64,000 nucleotides of DNA, taken from Rhynchosporium graminicola. Its lineage: Eukaryota; Ascomycota; Leotiomycetes; Helotiales; Ploettnerulaceae. Below the pieces are notes generated by a model that was given only the letters and a program-made list of their open reading frames with translations, searched no databases and was not told the DNA's origin. A program made the translations under genes and the position numbers. Below are positions 24,914 to 36,926 of this stretch, in pieces; within the stretch, counting starts at the first letter, position 1, and every line of letters starts with the position of its first letter. Where the stretch lies: the NCBI GenBank assembly GCA_900074885.1, contig FJUW01000002.1:1-64000 (forward strand), given 5' to 3'.

Positions 24914-27517
24914 ATGTCGTTCTTCGGGTTTGACGCTTCTCTTCCTCGCGATCGAGGCCACAATACGGCTGCGCCTGGTTTTTCTCAAGCTGCAGATCCG
25001 TTTGCCGGCCTGTCGCGACAAGAAGAAGAAGATGACGACGCGTGAGTCCAAACATCACCTTTGGCCTGCCTCGTCTGAATGCTGATTATACGGCCCTGCA
25101 GATTGGACTTCGAGGATACCTATGATGGTCTAGGTGATCATTTGGACGAGACGGATGATGCTTTCAATGAAGATACTTTTGGCGGAGGTGGTGGTGGCGG
25201 CAGTTCAGCTGCAGCTCTCAAGAAACCTGTCGGCAAGGACTTTGACTTCTTCGGCCAGACTGCAAAGGTCTCTGATGCCATCAGCGAAGAGCAAGCCCGG
25301 TTCAGTAGGCAACAACCGATTTCAAGGGTAGCTCCAAGCACCTTGGACTATGCTCAGCCTCAATCGAGACCTGCTCGAACCGGCTATGAGCGCTACAATG
25401 AGCCCGAGTATGTTCCCGATATGCAAGTCGATGCAAATCTGTGGGGAGTTGCACCCAAGCGTTCTGCTCATGTACCAGCTCCAGAGCCACCAATGACTCC
25501 TGGCGCTCCTGGTGGTCGGAAGATGATGAGCCTGGAGGAAGTTGAGGCTGCTATGCGAGCTCAAGCCAAGAAGCCCGCGCAACCACAAGCTCCCGCCCAG
25601 CACCAAACCCAACGATATCAGCATACACCTCCCCCCCAACAACAGCAGTATGCTCAACCTTCGCAGCAACATGACCAGCACTATCCTCCTCAGCAGCAAC
25701 AGCAACCTCAATTTCCTGTTCAAGCTGGTGGTCTTCCACCACAGGGTGAACATGGCCCAACTCTCCCTACTCAGCCAGTTCACATTTTGCAGAGAGCACA
25801 ACAGCACAGTCAGCCATCTCCTCAGTCTAGACCTCAGCAGCCCACTCTGATTCTGCAAAATCCCAATCGATATTCGGCTGAGCCGCAGAGACCTTCTCCC
25901 AACGTACAGCACCCTGGCCACCAGCCACACCCTTTAGGTTCTCGCCATGTTATCACCCATCCTCAGCAGATGGCACACCTTTCAGAGGAAGAAAAGTCTG
26001 CTTTTCTTATGGAAGAGGCCAAGAGAGCAAAACGAAATCACAAGATATTTATGCTTTCCAAGGACAATGGTCTGATGACACCCCAGGATAAGAACTTTAT
26101 TACTCGTATCCAATTGCAACAGCTCGTGACTGCTACTGGCAACCCGAACGAGCACGGAAGCGATACAGGTCTTTCCGAAGACTTCTATTACCAAGTCCAC
26201 AATCAGATCCGCGGAGGCCCGCGCCAACATCCTGGTCAGCCATTGAGCAACTTTGCACAGACGTATCTGTTTCAAACAGGTGGTCGTCATGGTGGTATGC
26301 GACGACAGGCTAGAGGCGGCGATAATCACATGCAGCGCATGGAGCAGCAAGTTCAACGAGCAGTTGAGGCTGCGAAGAACAAGCCTAAGAATAAGCAGCT
26401 GGTCATTGAAGGCAGTCTGGGCAAAATCTCTTTCAGTAATGCAAAGACTCCAAAGCCATTACTTAACATTAAGCGCAATGACAGTGGAGCTGATGTCAAC
26501 AGACCTGGCAGTGCTGCTCGTGATCGCAAGGCTCAACTTGCAGGAATTAGCGGAAGCGATCGCAAGACTGTCCTAGCCGATATTGAGAGCGTCTACAACA
26601 CTTTGATGAAGATGGAAGACCACGATCGTCATACTCCTCCTGCACTCAATGAAGATATCAACCCAGAGCTCGTTGGTCTTCACATGGACTGGCGTGAGAA
26701 GGCACAAAAGCTCAGTCAGCAACTCTGGCACCAATTGAAAGTCCATGAACCTATTGGTGCGACTAAGACCCATCCTTTCATTGCTTTCTTGTCTTTCGCC
26801 AAAGGCCAAAAGGCGATTCCTCGAGTGTTCCGCCACATTTCCCAAGAGCAACGTACGACTATTCTCACTATGATCGTGATTCACCTTGACCAGCTCGACG
26901 TCATTCGAAACGCATTGATTATTCCTGGTGAATCCCAATTGAGTTCTAAAGTTCGTGAGAATATCGAAGTATTTTCGTTGGCCGTTATGCCATCGCTCTT
27001 CGGATATCTCAACGACGCTGGTTTGGATATTATCACAGGTGTTTTGGGTCTCATACTCAATATCAATATCGATATAGTCGCTCGAACCCGTATTGGTGTC
27101 AGCATGCTGACTATGATTTTGAGCCGAGCCGAGCTTATTAAACAAGGAGGAAGTGTTGATGAGCAGGAGTGGCAGGAATGGTTAGCAACGTTATACATGT
27201 TTGATGACTTTATGCTAACTTCTTTTAGGGTGAACAAGTACAATGGATTTTTTAACTCTCTCGAGCTAACCCTCCCTAACATCTTCCCTGGATCTGTCAA
27301 CACTGGTGAAGATATCTACGTTTGGCAATTCCTTGCAGCTATTGGCATTGGTGCAAGCCCTGAGCAGCAACAACGACTGGTCATGGCTGTTAAGGATCGT
27401 GTCATGGAGACAGTCAGCTTGGCCAAGACCCTGCCACCCGCAATGTCGAGCCAGCGCTTGGCAAACGTCAATCTCTTCATGCGCTCCATTGGATTGGATG
27501 TTGAGCTACTTGCCTAA
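24914..27517 (+). CDS. pat1: PAT1, deadenylation-dependent mRNA decapping factor
   Basis: Likely exons are 24914..25041, 25102..27180 and 27229..27517, about 831 residues. Pat1 bridges the Lsm1-7 ring and Dhh1/Dcp1-Dcp2 in P-bodies and promotes decapping after deadenylation. The N-terminus MSFFGFDASLPRD...DPFAGLS and the acidic LDFEDTYDGLGDHLDETDDAFNE segment are the conserved N-terminal region. A long Gln/Pro-rich disordered stretch follows (about residues 165-300), then MxxxEKxxFLMEEAKRAKRNHKI and a C-terminal alpha-helical Pat-C domain (from about residue 480, ...GRKTVLADIESVYNTL...KGQKAIPRVFRHI...). The second intron (27,181..27,228, 48 bp) is in frame and lacks stop codons, so a naive ORF reads through it. 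Removing it restores EWQEW-VNKYNGFF, which fits the family, and it carries a CTAAC branch point 11 bases before TTTTAG. Confidence 0.93.
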
Positions 27518-28638
27518 TTGGAACATTACTATGTGTCTATCTACATTTATAACAACAGTTTTCGTTTTCTACACGATATCTGAAGGCCCAAAAGACTAGA
27601 GACGTGCCCCTTGGCACTTGATTAGGTCGCCATATTGCTTTCAGCATCAGCGTTGCCCTGTTTCTGCGTAGCGATGACATGCAGTCCTGGATGAGGCTGA
27701 AGTTTATGACTGGAATGGAATGGATGAAATGACAAGGATTGAATGAAGCGAATCCAAGCGAGCTTATGGTTGTGAGATCTGAAAATATATTTTATGGACC
27801 AATACGTCCTCTGGTTGATGGGTCGAGAAGCCTACTGTCTGTCCAGTTGGATGGCACGCATCTTGATATTTGACAAGATGGAGGGAACAAGGAAATGTCT
27901 TAAAAGAAATTATAAGGTAAGGAAATAAATTTAACGATCTCTTTCAATGTCAGTACTCTGTATCGTGATTGTTTTGACGTCGCAGTTATGGCTTCTGTTC
28001 TACTTTCCTCGATGGCACCCTCAGAGCGTTCCGATATCGTAAAGTTGATTTCTGTTGCAAGCAAACTAGAGCTATTCATAGCCTGACCACAACAGCTGAG
28101 CAAGTCAAGAATGAGTAACTCCGTTTTCGAGTATGATGCGATGGATCGGGAGCTATTCCTTCTTCTCGCCTGCAACGAAGCGGGTCACAGTCGGAACTTA
28201 CCTGACTATTCAAAGTCATCAAATCTTTGTGTGGCTTCGATATTTGATATCACGCAATATCCTATATTTAGTATTCAAAGTCACGACATGATTCCAGCAT
28301 ATGAACTGAAGACGCATATTAAAGTCATACATATAAACATTTGATGACTTTGCTAGTTGATGAGATTGATTCGTTCTGGACGATGTTGTATACTCGCGCA
28401 AGGGATTGAGGCATACTAAGTGTCAGTAATAGTTCTTGGGTGCATTGCCATCTCAACTGCTAATATGATATTGGAAGACCTCCAAGTAGCGCTAGATAGA
28501 CACAATGAGTCCGAACATCCGCTGCATTTCTAGACTATGGTGTATTCAAACCGCATTTCAATCGAAGCAAGGAAGATCCCTTTATTTCATGAAATCGTCA
28601 TCATTGTCATCAGGCTCTTCCATCGTCTTTCGCTTCGC
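27518..28638. other. intergenic region between PAT1 and the secreted nuclease gene
   Basis: No supported gene. It contains a perfect 14-bp inverted repeat: CAAAGTCATCAAAT at 28,211..28,224, and its reverse complement at 28,339..28,352. Both flanking genes end here (convergent), so the region should hold both 3' UTRs. Confidence 0.5.
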
Positions 28639-29480
28639 TTAACAAGTGTTCAGCATGCTTGTCAACGCCGACTTCTCGGCTGAAGTGACCGTCAACCTGT
28701 AGACCGACTTGACTTTGGTGTACATCTTGGCGTATGTGCAGTAGTAAGAAGCTACAACTTCATTAGCTCTGTTACAAAACCTGAGATACGGATGTTCTTG
28801 AGCTTACTCAAGGGTGGCTTCCACTCTTCTGGTCCAGAATCGCTTTTGGATGTGTTGACGTTGTCCGTCACAGCGATCAGTTGTGGGTTGGTAAGATCGT
28901 TTGCGAATGTCCTTCTCTGAGCTGTGGTCCACTGAGCTGCACCGCTCTTCCAGGCGTTACTCAATGGTACCATGTGATCGATATCAACATCGGAAGCTGC
29001 GGTCCACTGGAGGTAGCTGCTTAGTGATAGATCTATCTATTTAGACATTTGAGCTTACTGTGGCTCCGTCGTATGGTGAGTACCATGATCCACTGGTGGC
29101 AGCACATGCGCTGCTAACAACAACATCGGTACCGTCACGCTTTAGGACAGTCTCCCTGGTATTGCAAGTTCCCGAAATAGTGTCCCATGTAGGGAAGAGA
29201 TCGCGTGAGTACCCGGTCTGTTTGGTACCTCATTAGCAATCATGCATGACACACTGAACGGCATGAACGATTTGAATGGAGAAAAAGAGCCGCAAGGCCT
29301 TGCAGGTTCGTTCGGAGAGTAAATGCTCACTTGTGGTCCCTGAGCAGCCACGGTGAGTCCCGCGAGAGCAGTCTTCGCGGCAGCCGTTGTAGGGATGTTT
29401 GGCGGAGTACGTTTCTCAAGAGGAACTGCGAGGACACAGCTCGAAAGAAGCAAAGTACTGATCAGAGAGAGTGAAAGCAT
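28639..29480 (-). CDS. secreted HNH nuclease-like protein (DUF1524 / GmrSD C-terminal-like)
   Basis: Four exons on the minus strand: 29480..29331, 29217..29059, 29006..28808 and 28751..28639, giving 206 residues. A signal peptide is clear (residues 1-18, MLSLSLISTLLLSSCVLA), followed by a KR dipeptide at 23-24. The body matches the fungal and bacterial DUF1524 family: GYSRDLFPTW, TCNTRETVLKRDG, SGSWYSPYDG, then the HNH core DVDIDHMVPLSNAW (Asp113-His114), NDLTNPQLIAVT, and N154-xx-K157. The family resembles His-Me finger nucleases, so an extracellular DNA- or RNA-cutting enzyme is likely; the substrate is unknown. The three introns (113, 52 and 56 bp) have standard GT-AG ends, and joining them keeps phase. 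The last exon adds YYCTYAKMYTKVKSVYRL. The gene stands alone with over 2.5 kb of intergenic DNA upstream. Confidence 0.9.
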
Positions 29481-32071
29481 GTTGGGCAGCGGCGCGTTCC
29501 GGATAGACTAGTCTTGGCTGATGCTGAACGGATGAAGGTATAAGATGAGGGCAAGCCACCATTTATGGCTTCGATCCTGCTCTCATATCTGCTAACCTTT
29601 CATCAACCACGATTCAAGCTCCCCCGCTGCCCCTCTTGTTCTTTACCATGCGAATCTCTGATAATAGAAGATCGACATCTGGCCATCTCCATCAGGATCT
29701 GTCGGCCAACGATCGAGCCTCCCTCCAACACGCCTATCTCCCGATCTTGGCGATCAGTTTACAACCTTCCTCATGCAGCGGCTATGTACGGAGTATTCGC
29801 CGGATTCTGAGGTGGAGATTGTACCTGTCAGCAACACACGACCAAGCACCAAGCATCCTTATCGAATCGCATCGGCACATGGAACGCCATGAAGGCTCAG
29901 GCTTGGGTTTGTGTTTGTATTCACGGAGTACCTTCTTCTTCTGGGTAGACTGTATACGAAGCAAAGTGTGTAAGCGAGACGAGATAAGCGACGGCGAGCC
30001 CCGAAAGATGCCCGACATACAGTGAGATAGATTCCTTTGACGGATGGTTGGAGGCTGTTTGGCCCAATTGATTGCCCACATGCGATTCGCTTAGGATTGA
30101 TGGAGTTGGCCATGGGGTGGGTACTGACTGGTACAGTTGGAGTAAGCATTTTCGGTACTTGGGACTACTACCGAGCCCCCCCCCTGAATTTAGCGAACAG
30201 ATCATGTGCTGAATTTGAGGTATCGGCGAGATGACTTTGAAGATAAAGATAAAAGATACATACCAGGAGATGGAGATGCTCCTGCGGCGGGAACTAGCAC
30301 TCGAGAAACTGGTTTGCAGATCAAAGACATATCGAAAGATAGATCAAGGAACATCTCGAAAGGCACTTAGTTCCCCAAACCTCCGAGGTGTGTGTGGTGC
30401 CTATCACCGTTACGAAGTTAGCATTCTGACACCTTGAAGCTTGCCTCTGATCTATTGCACAGTGTGAACCGACAGACAGATTTCAACCAGCTTCCTCGAA
30501 CAGGAATCTACGCCCGATAAGACATCTCGGCATCGACGGCCTGATAAGGTCTTGGGGGCGGAAGCCAGGATCCAAAAGCGCTTGCTTATTCTCCCATGAG
30601 TTATTCCGTTTACGGCAGGTGTGACATTCTCGGTATCGTCAACTATAAGGTAACTAAAGCAGTCCTGGCCTTTGATGTTTGTTACCAGTCCCGAGACTAC
30701 CGCTGGTCGCTACCTATAGATGTTGGTGACAAAGCGTACGGAATACTAAATGTGGACCTCGGCAGCATTTCAGTAGGTCGTCCTGACAGTTTCAATGCTA
30801 ATGAATTTATAGAGCTTGTTTTTATTTTCTTTTGTCCTCTGCACTATCAATCTACTTATACGAAAATTTCGGCTGGTGTTTGGGTGTTATGAAGCTTACT
30901 TAAATGTTTTTCTCCTATTCTCAAATCCGCAATGTCTTCTGGCATCCGGCGGGCAAAGTTGCTACTAGCTTGGTGTTTGCTTTTTGTAACTTCGACCTCG
31001 ATCTTGACTAAACTATATGATTTCTCGGCAGTGATTTTTGTTAAGCAAAGCTTATTGTTTATTAATGATACCCAAATGGCTCTTACTATTCATCGACACA
31101 TTGCTGCATATCCCTTGTATTTCATGGATTATTGTTAATAATATGTCTGTCTCGTTTTGATAGCATGGTGAAGAGTACGGTTAGTACCGAGGCCGTGTTA
31201 ACATAATATACGGTGAAGATCTAAGCCCGGTGAGTCATAGAAAGATAATACACAGGTGTGTCTCGAAGGCATTACGAAAGACGAGTTACGCCAGCATCAA
31301 GTGAGTGATGGTCGCGATCTAGAAAGTTGTGCTTATGTCGTGGCTTGAGTTGTAAGGATGATCGATGCACTAATGCACACGCCCGGTATAAAGAACTCTA
31401 AAAGCTCTCAGGTTGCTCTCTTATCAGCGGTGTACTTCAGGCATACTTTTCCTATTCAAATTCGGATCTCCAGCAGGGCCATGATTTTATGATTGTCTCA
31501 AGCTATTACTACGTTAATACCATCTTTATACGAGGATAATCCAGGATGGTCGGGCTAGCTGAAAACCTGACAACAAGTCCGCTGATGTGAGGAAATACAC
31601 AGCATCGTGACTATATCTTACACTGTATACGACAGCAGCTTTACCCCTCACTATCTGCAGCCAAGACTTGTACGCCTAAGCCATTCATACTTTCACGAAA
31701 TCTCGTGAGCATCGGCGGTGGGCACTCGCACACGTTTGGAGGATTCTCGTGCCATTTTAATGAGAGCGTCCAGTCGGAACCATTCTCTTCACTTATTAAA
31801 GCAGCCATCCGGCATACTGCCTGAAGCTGAAAGTTGGAGGCTTCCGGACTTCCACGATAATTGATCTACTTACTTTGTCGAGGATGTCCATAAACAAAAT
31901 TCTCCTACGCACACTCAAGACGTATGCCATTGTGCCCTCCAGCTGACATATTACATGTCTTCGTGTGACCACAGAAACCTTAAGAGGGTCTTCGGTCTGG
32001 CTGCGCACACCCAATTCCCTCAAATTCTCTCAGCAAGCATCGCTCCTTCTGATTCTTAAACCATCTTAATA
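29481..32071. other. 2.6-kb intergenic region, no supported gene
   Basis: Several 60-130-codon frames occur on both strands, but they overlap one another and show no motif, signal peptide or plausible intron structure. A run of nine C residues lies at about 30,177..30,185. A TATA-like sequence, GGTATAAAG, at about 31,384 is 690 bases upstream of the tyrosinase start; its role is uncertain. Confidence 0.45.
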
Positions 32072-34638
32072 ATGACATACCCAATCACTGGCATCAAGAA
32101 AGGTCTTGGACCTGGCGCTCAAGTACCTCTCCGTCGTGAGGTTGACGAATGGTGGGCATCGAAAGAAAAGAACGATGTTTACCAGAGATCCCTCTTCATC
32201 TATGCTTTGAATGAGTTCCAGCAAATGAGTCCTGATGACCAGCTATCCTACTTCGCAATTGCAGGTTTGTTGCTGAATATAACGTTTCCTTACTATACAC
32301 CGAGACTGATCTGGCGATCTCAGGTATCCACGGTCAGCCTCTAGTCTCCTGGGACACCAAAGCTCCTAAAACCTCATGGTACTGCACTCATGGCAGTCCA
32401 CTTTTCCCTCCATGGCACCGACCGTACATGGCTCTGTATGAACAGAGATTGTATGAGATTATGCTCAAATTGATCCCAACAACTTTTGCTCTGGAGGATC
32501 AGCCTGCCATGATAAAAGCTGCAGAGACTTGGAGATTCCCGTTCTGGGACTGGGCCATGAGAAAGCCAGATTGGCACTCCCCCAGTGATCGTCGCCGCGA
32601 TGGGCCAAACGTACCTTTCATCATTACTATTCCGACCGTCGAAGTCATGACTAAGACGGGCTCTGCGACAGTCAGCAATCCGATGTGGAGGTTCAAGCTC
32701 CCAGATGACCCTAAGCGTAAGACCTTCGGCGACTTTGGTATCACAAAGGACCAACACTGCCAGTGAGTAGAACGTATAGGAAGAGGAATCATGCTGATTG
32801 GAACAGTTCAATGTATGCAAAGCTACAAGCAGGCATCCCACAACATCCAGTCCAAGTAGCCCTGACTTCACTTCTGCCTGGGTGAATGGAGAAAAGCAGA
32901 ATTGGGATAGGATCACCGGAGAACTCCGAGGCTCTCGTGCCGTTGATAGTAACACTCTTCCAGAAGCTGTCTACAGGCTGTTCCTGGTAGAATATTTGCC
33001 AACATACAATGCATTCTCAACCGAGGGATTCGTCAAAGGTCAGCCTCCTACTCAGTACTCATCTTTGTAAGTGCTTCCCTATCAAAGAACCAGATAATCC
33101 TTTAACTTTCTATAAAAAGTGCTAATGCACTTAACTGTCCAGGGAAGATATTCATGGGCAACTTCATGTATTCACCGGCGGATCAGGTCAGATGGGCAGA
33201 GTCCCAGTTGCCGCATTTGATTCCATCTTCTGGTAAGCTTTTACAAAGCTAGGTTTGTGATTGCACTAATCACTTCCAGGATGCATCACTGCAATGTTGA
33301 TAGATTGTTTGCAATCTGGCAGGATTTTTATCCAAATAAATACGTCCAGCAGTTCCGTTCCTCAGCAGGACGACTGGTCGATCCCAACATTCCACTGGCT
33401 CCTTTCAGCAAGGACGCTCAAGGAACTCCTTGGACCGCTGCAGCTTGCCGAAATCTCCAGGATCTGGGGTACACATATCCCGAACTGCAGAAATGGCTCG
33501 ATATCTACAAGACCAATGGCCAATTCGACAACGTCAAATACCAGAAGGCGCTTCGAACCACCATCGAACTAAAGTACAGCACCACAGGTAAAACTACCCT
33601 GCAACTACCCGAAAACCAGCGAGTTGCGGTTGCGCATCTGTCCACAATCGCCGCCACGAACCTCATTGTCGAGAATTTTCCTTCTGCCCTTGTCGAGCAG
33701 GCCAAGGAGCTTCAGGCCAACGCACCCGAAATCCAGTCCATCTCAGGCAAACACTCTGTCAGTGCTGTATCTGTGCCAGGCCAAGAAACCAATACCCAGG
33801 TCAGCACTCCCAAGATTGTGCCATCAAAGGCACAGATTGTGGAACCAGTTGCTGCAAAACAAGCACCTCTTGCTACCACGCCTCCTGTGCATGATGCCGA
33901 CAGTATTCTCAAAGAGCCGGCCAATATTCCACACCCTCATGCTCATTCTGATGAGAAGTGGATCGAGAATGACTACATAGTTAATGTCCTCTTCGACAGG
34001 TGAGTTTATCCGTAAATCCCAATCATCCTCTAATCAACGGGCCACAGGTTCGCCCTCGAAGGCTATCCATACGTCGTCCGTATCTTCCTAGGCGATGTTC
34101 CAGAAGGACCATCTTTCTACTTCGAAGACACACCAACTCAAGTCGGCTGCGTGTACAACTTTAGTGCACCAGCTGAATTCCGTGGTGACGGACCAGAAGG
34201 CTGCGCCAATTGCCATCGTCAAAAGCAAGACCACGAGCTCTCCACCGGACAAGTGATTCTGACAGATTACTTGGTGGAGCACATCACGAAGAGCATCCAG
34301 GACCGAGGTCTCACCTTGCAGAGCTTGTCAAGAGCAGATGTGGTTGCATATTTGAAGACGAATTTGCACTGGCGTATTTCCGATGTATGTCCCAACATCT
34401 TCTGTCTCTTTTCATGTTTCCTCTCATATTCCGGTATAATGATACTGATACTTACTATTAGATTGACGACAACGTGATTTTGAAAGAGAACATGCCATCC
34501 TTGAAAATATCAGTGGCCATGGGTAGAGCGACCCATTTCCTTGCCGCTTCGGTGCCTTCGAGGTATGGAGACTACGAGGTACTTTGGGAGGTTACTGAAA
34601 GTCGCCTGGCAGGCGCTTCTCCAGGAGATTTGGACTAA
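32072..34638 (+). CDS. tyrosinase (type-3 copper monooxygenase), frame broken at the exon 2/3 junction
   Basis: Exons: 32072..32264, 32324..32762, 32807..33066, 33143..33232, 33280..33999, 34048..34384 and 34462..34638 (about 738 residues if the junction were in phase). The enzyme oxidises phenols to o-quinones, as in melanin formation. CuA ligands are visible as IHG (His67), the thioether pair YCTH (Cys85, His87) and WHRPY (His96). CuB ligands are IHGQLH (His302, His306) and FWMHHCNVDR (His330/331). The C-terminal shield domain follows with ...YNFSAPAEF...CANC. No signal peptide is seen, as in many cytosolic fungal tyrosinases. All other junctions are in phase. At exon 2/3 the only good donor (CA|GTGAGT, 32,763) and the best acceptor (AACAG|TTC, 32,806) leave the frame one base short. 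Acceptors at 32,829 or 32,832 would keep phase but lose the conserved CxATSR segment. The gene is therefore either recently broken, affected by a sequencing error, or spliced unusually. Confidence 0.85.
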
Positions 34639-35898
34639 GTGATTTTCTCGGGGTGATTTCTTTGGTTAGGGATGAAGCTGGAATGTCGGATATTGATTAG
34701 CTCCAAAGCCAGTCGCGAAAGTGCGCTTACCATGAATATTGGCGCCAGGGAAAGAGAGCCAGTTTTTATGAAGCTGGATACAATCATGGTAGGTAAGAAG
34801 TTCTAATGTGTCTTCGTAACTTGAGCTACCTCCTTGGATGAAAGTCTTAGTGATGTCACGAAACTATTTCGTGGTATTGCTGTCTAGATTGAAAATGTCC
34901 TGATGGCATTTCATGACTTTTGTATTCTGGCTTCGCGTTATGCCCATCACCAAGCTTCTTTCACTCTATCCCGCTCCATCGCCATTCTCGCTTAAATTCG
35001 ATGTTCGAAGCGGTGTGGCTGTTTCATCAACATTACTGTCTCACACAAAGCTGCAAGACCAAATTAGAGACTTCAGCTGAACACTTCCAAAACACGACGT
35101 GGTGTTTCGTAACAGGACGCACGTAGTTCCACGAGGTTCAATATTTTTGTTGCGTTTTGCGTACGTGGTAAGGCAGTGGCTGAGCTGAGAGCCAAGGATG
35201 ACTAATGTGGAAATGTAATTGGGATTATGTAATGTAAACACCAATTGGTCTGTCAGGCGTCCAGTAGATACAATGTAAAGAACGTGTGCAGAAAGGGAAG
35301 GGCAAAGTGCAATGTCCCAGCCTGCGTTCTATCTGCGCCCAACGTAGTTCAATATTCATAACCTTTGAGAGCCTGCTCTGTCTGGCCTATTCTGTATTTG
35401 TAGGCATGTTAGCTCATGTATGTCTAGTCTCTACTGATCTTGATCGGTCGTGAGTTTATGATGTTTGTGAAGTACCGAAGTGTGCTCGACTGGCTTTTGG
35501 GACACATGCCATCTTGAAGTGCTTGTCCTGAAGTTTGTTGTACCTGTACATCCAAAACAGAAGGCGTAACTGATCCCCTTCCACTCCCGTATGTGACCCA
35601 GAGATCGTAGTCCTGGACTGTAACGAAACCTTTGAAATCGAGTATGACTGTGATGAGGAAGTGTCCGCGCTAGCAGATGTGGCTGTAAGCATGCATGCAT
35701 TCCATACGCCCACCGCGTAGGACGCGTAATCCTCGAGGCGATCTGCCGGAAAAAGGAGTCAAATTATATAGAGTTTGATCCGAATGACGATTGCTCAACC
35801 ATCATTAAGCGACTCTGTTTAGGCAGAGTTGATGAGTTGACTGTCGCTCGGTTCGGATTGAAGAGCTTTAAAGTATTGAAGCGAATTGGTGAAGAATA
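34639..35898. other. intergenic region; may hold further exons of the Clr5-domain gene
   Basis: Mostly without supported coding sequence. On the minus strand, a stretch from about 35,733 down to 35,456 is open. It is preceded by a good acceptor (CTCCTTTTTCCGGCAG) and could continue the Clr5-domain gene if exon 3 were spliced onwards at a GTGTAT donor near 35,907. I could not confirm this. Confidence 0.4.
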
Positions 35899-36583
35899 TT
35901 ATACACTCTGGTTCAAGTCGATGAAGGAAAGATCGGCCGCTAGGTAGCATTCGGGACTTGGAGTCCGATAAGTCACGTTCTCTGGTGTATCTGCCCTGAA
36001 GATCAGGTTGTATTTACAAATGGACTGGGTCATTCTTACCAGATCTCGAAGATACTACGTACTTGTCACTTGCGGTTTTCCTTTTCTTGAAGTTTTCGAT
36101 TCTCTCTGGTCGAATTTGAGTTGCGCCGTAGAAGAAGATGGTGTTTTTGCTTTCATCCCTGGAGCGTTTGCGGGCTTTCGCAACTATGATCTCCATGTCG
36201 TGCTTGGAAAGGTTCTTCTCAAACCTCCATTCTTTGAGCTTCATCTTCCACTTCCTAGGGCTACGTGAGTTCGAAAGTCGTTCAGCAATGTGCTCGCTGT
36301 AACTTAGATGTGGAGAGAAAATAGTTTACCTTGCTTTGAAACCGCTGGTCTCTTCAATCATCTGGATAGTGGCTTCAAGTGTATTGTCCGCCTCGATATA
36401 TAATCGATATATTTCGTCCTTTTGAGCATCCCATTTTTGGTCATTTTTGACCCGAGTCGACGGTCTCGACAAGGTTCGAGACGAAGTAGCAGATTCTGGA
36501 GTACGAGAATCTTCATATATTGTACTTCGAGGCATATTGATGGGTAAAACTGTATGTGGGGACAAATGAGAAGGAAAGTTCAC
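35899..36583 (-). CDS. Clr5-domain protein
   Basis: Proposed exons on the minus strand: 36583..36330, 36260..36040 and 35990..35899, giving 188 residues. The Clr5 domain (Pfam family of fungal proteins named after a fission-yeast silencing factor) is clear at about residues 48-102: KWDAQKDEIYRLYIEADN, then TLEATIQMIEETSGFKA joined across the first intron to SPRKWKMKLKEWRFEKNL. The rest is basic (ARKRSRDE, ENFKKRKTA). Exon 3 adds TPENVTYRTPSPE, a phrase typical of this family, which supports the second intron. An alternative start is the internal MPRST at 36,535. Many Clr5 proteins are longer, so the 3' end is uncertain and more exons may lie below 35,899. The gene starts only 343 bp from the inverted repeat of the large nested transposon block. 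Confidence 0.75.
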
Positions 36584-36926
36584 TTCAGAAAATGTGATTC
36601 CGAATCCTTGACAAAATCATGGGAGTTCCCAGGGACTTTAGCAGCATTATAAGCGATAGTTAAGCATTCTGTCTCGGGAACTGAAGATGAAAGACCAAGT
36701 CACCATAAATCATTGCGGTCCTGCGATTTGGTGGAATCATCAGCCGCTCGAAGAAAGTGCAAAAGTAATTACAGCCCTGCCAATCAGACGAACCCTCCCA
36801 GTGGAACACATAGACTAGCAACCTATCACTGACCCATCAAAAGTGCACCTTGTAAGCCTACCGCAAAAGAAGCAAGCTATAAGAGAGCAGTGGCGCATGT
36901 GATTGTAATAGATTTTACTACTACTA
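36584..36926. promoter_or_regulatory. upstream region of the Clr5-domain gene, ending at the transposon target site
   Basis: No gene is seen. This 343-bp stretch of normal composition separates the Clr5 start codon from the TA at 36,925..36,926, the presumed target-site dinucleotide of the pogo-like element. Confidence 0.5.

Noticed and set aside
25322..25930. 202-codon minus-strand frame inside PAT1
   Set aside because: Leu/Arg-rich complement of the Gln/Pro-rich coding repeat; no independent evidence.
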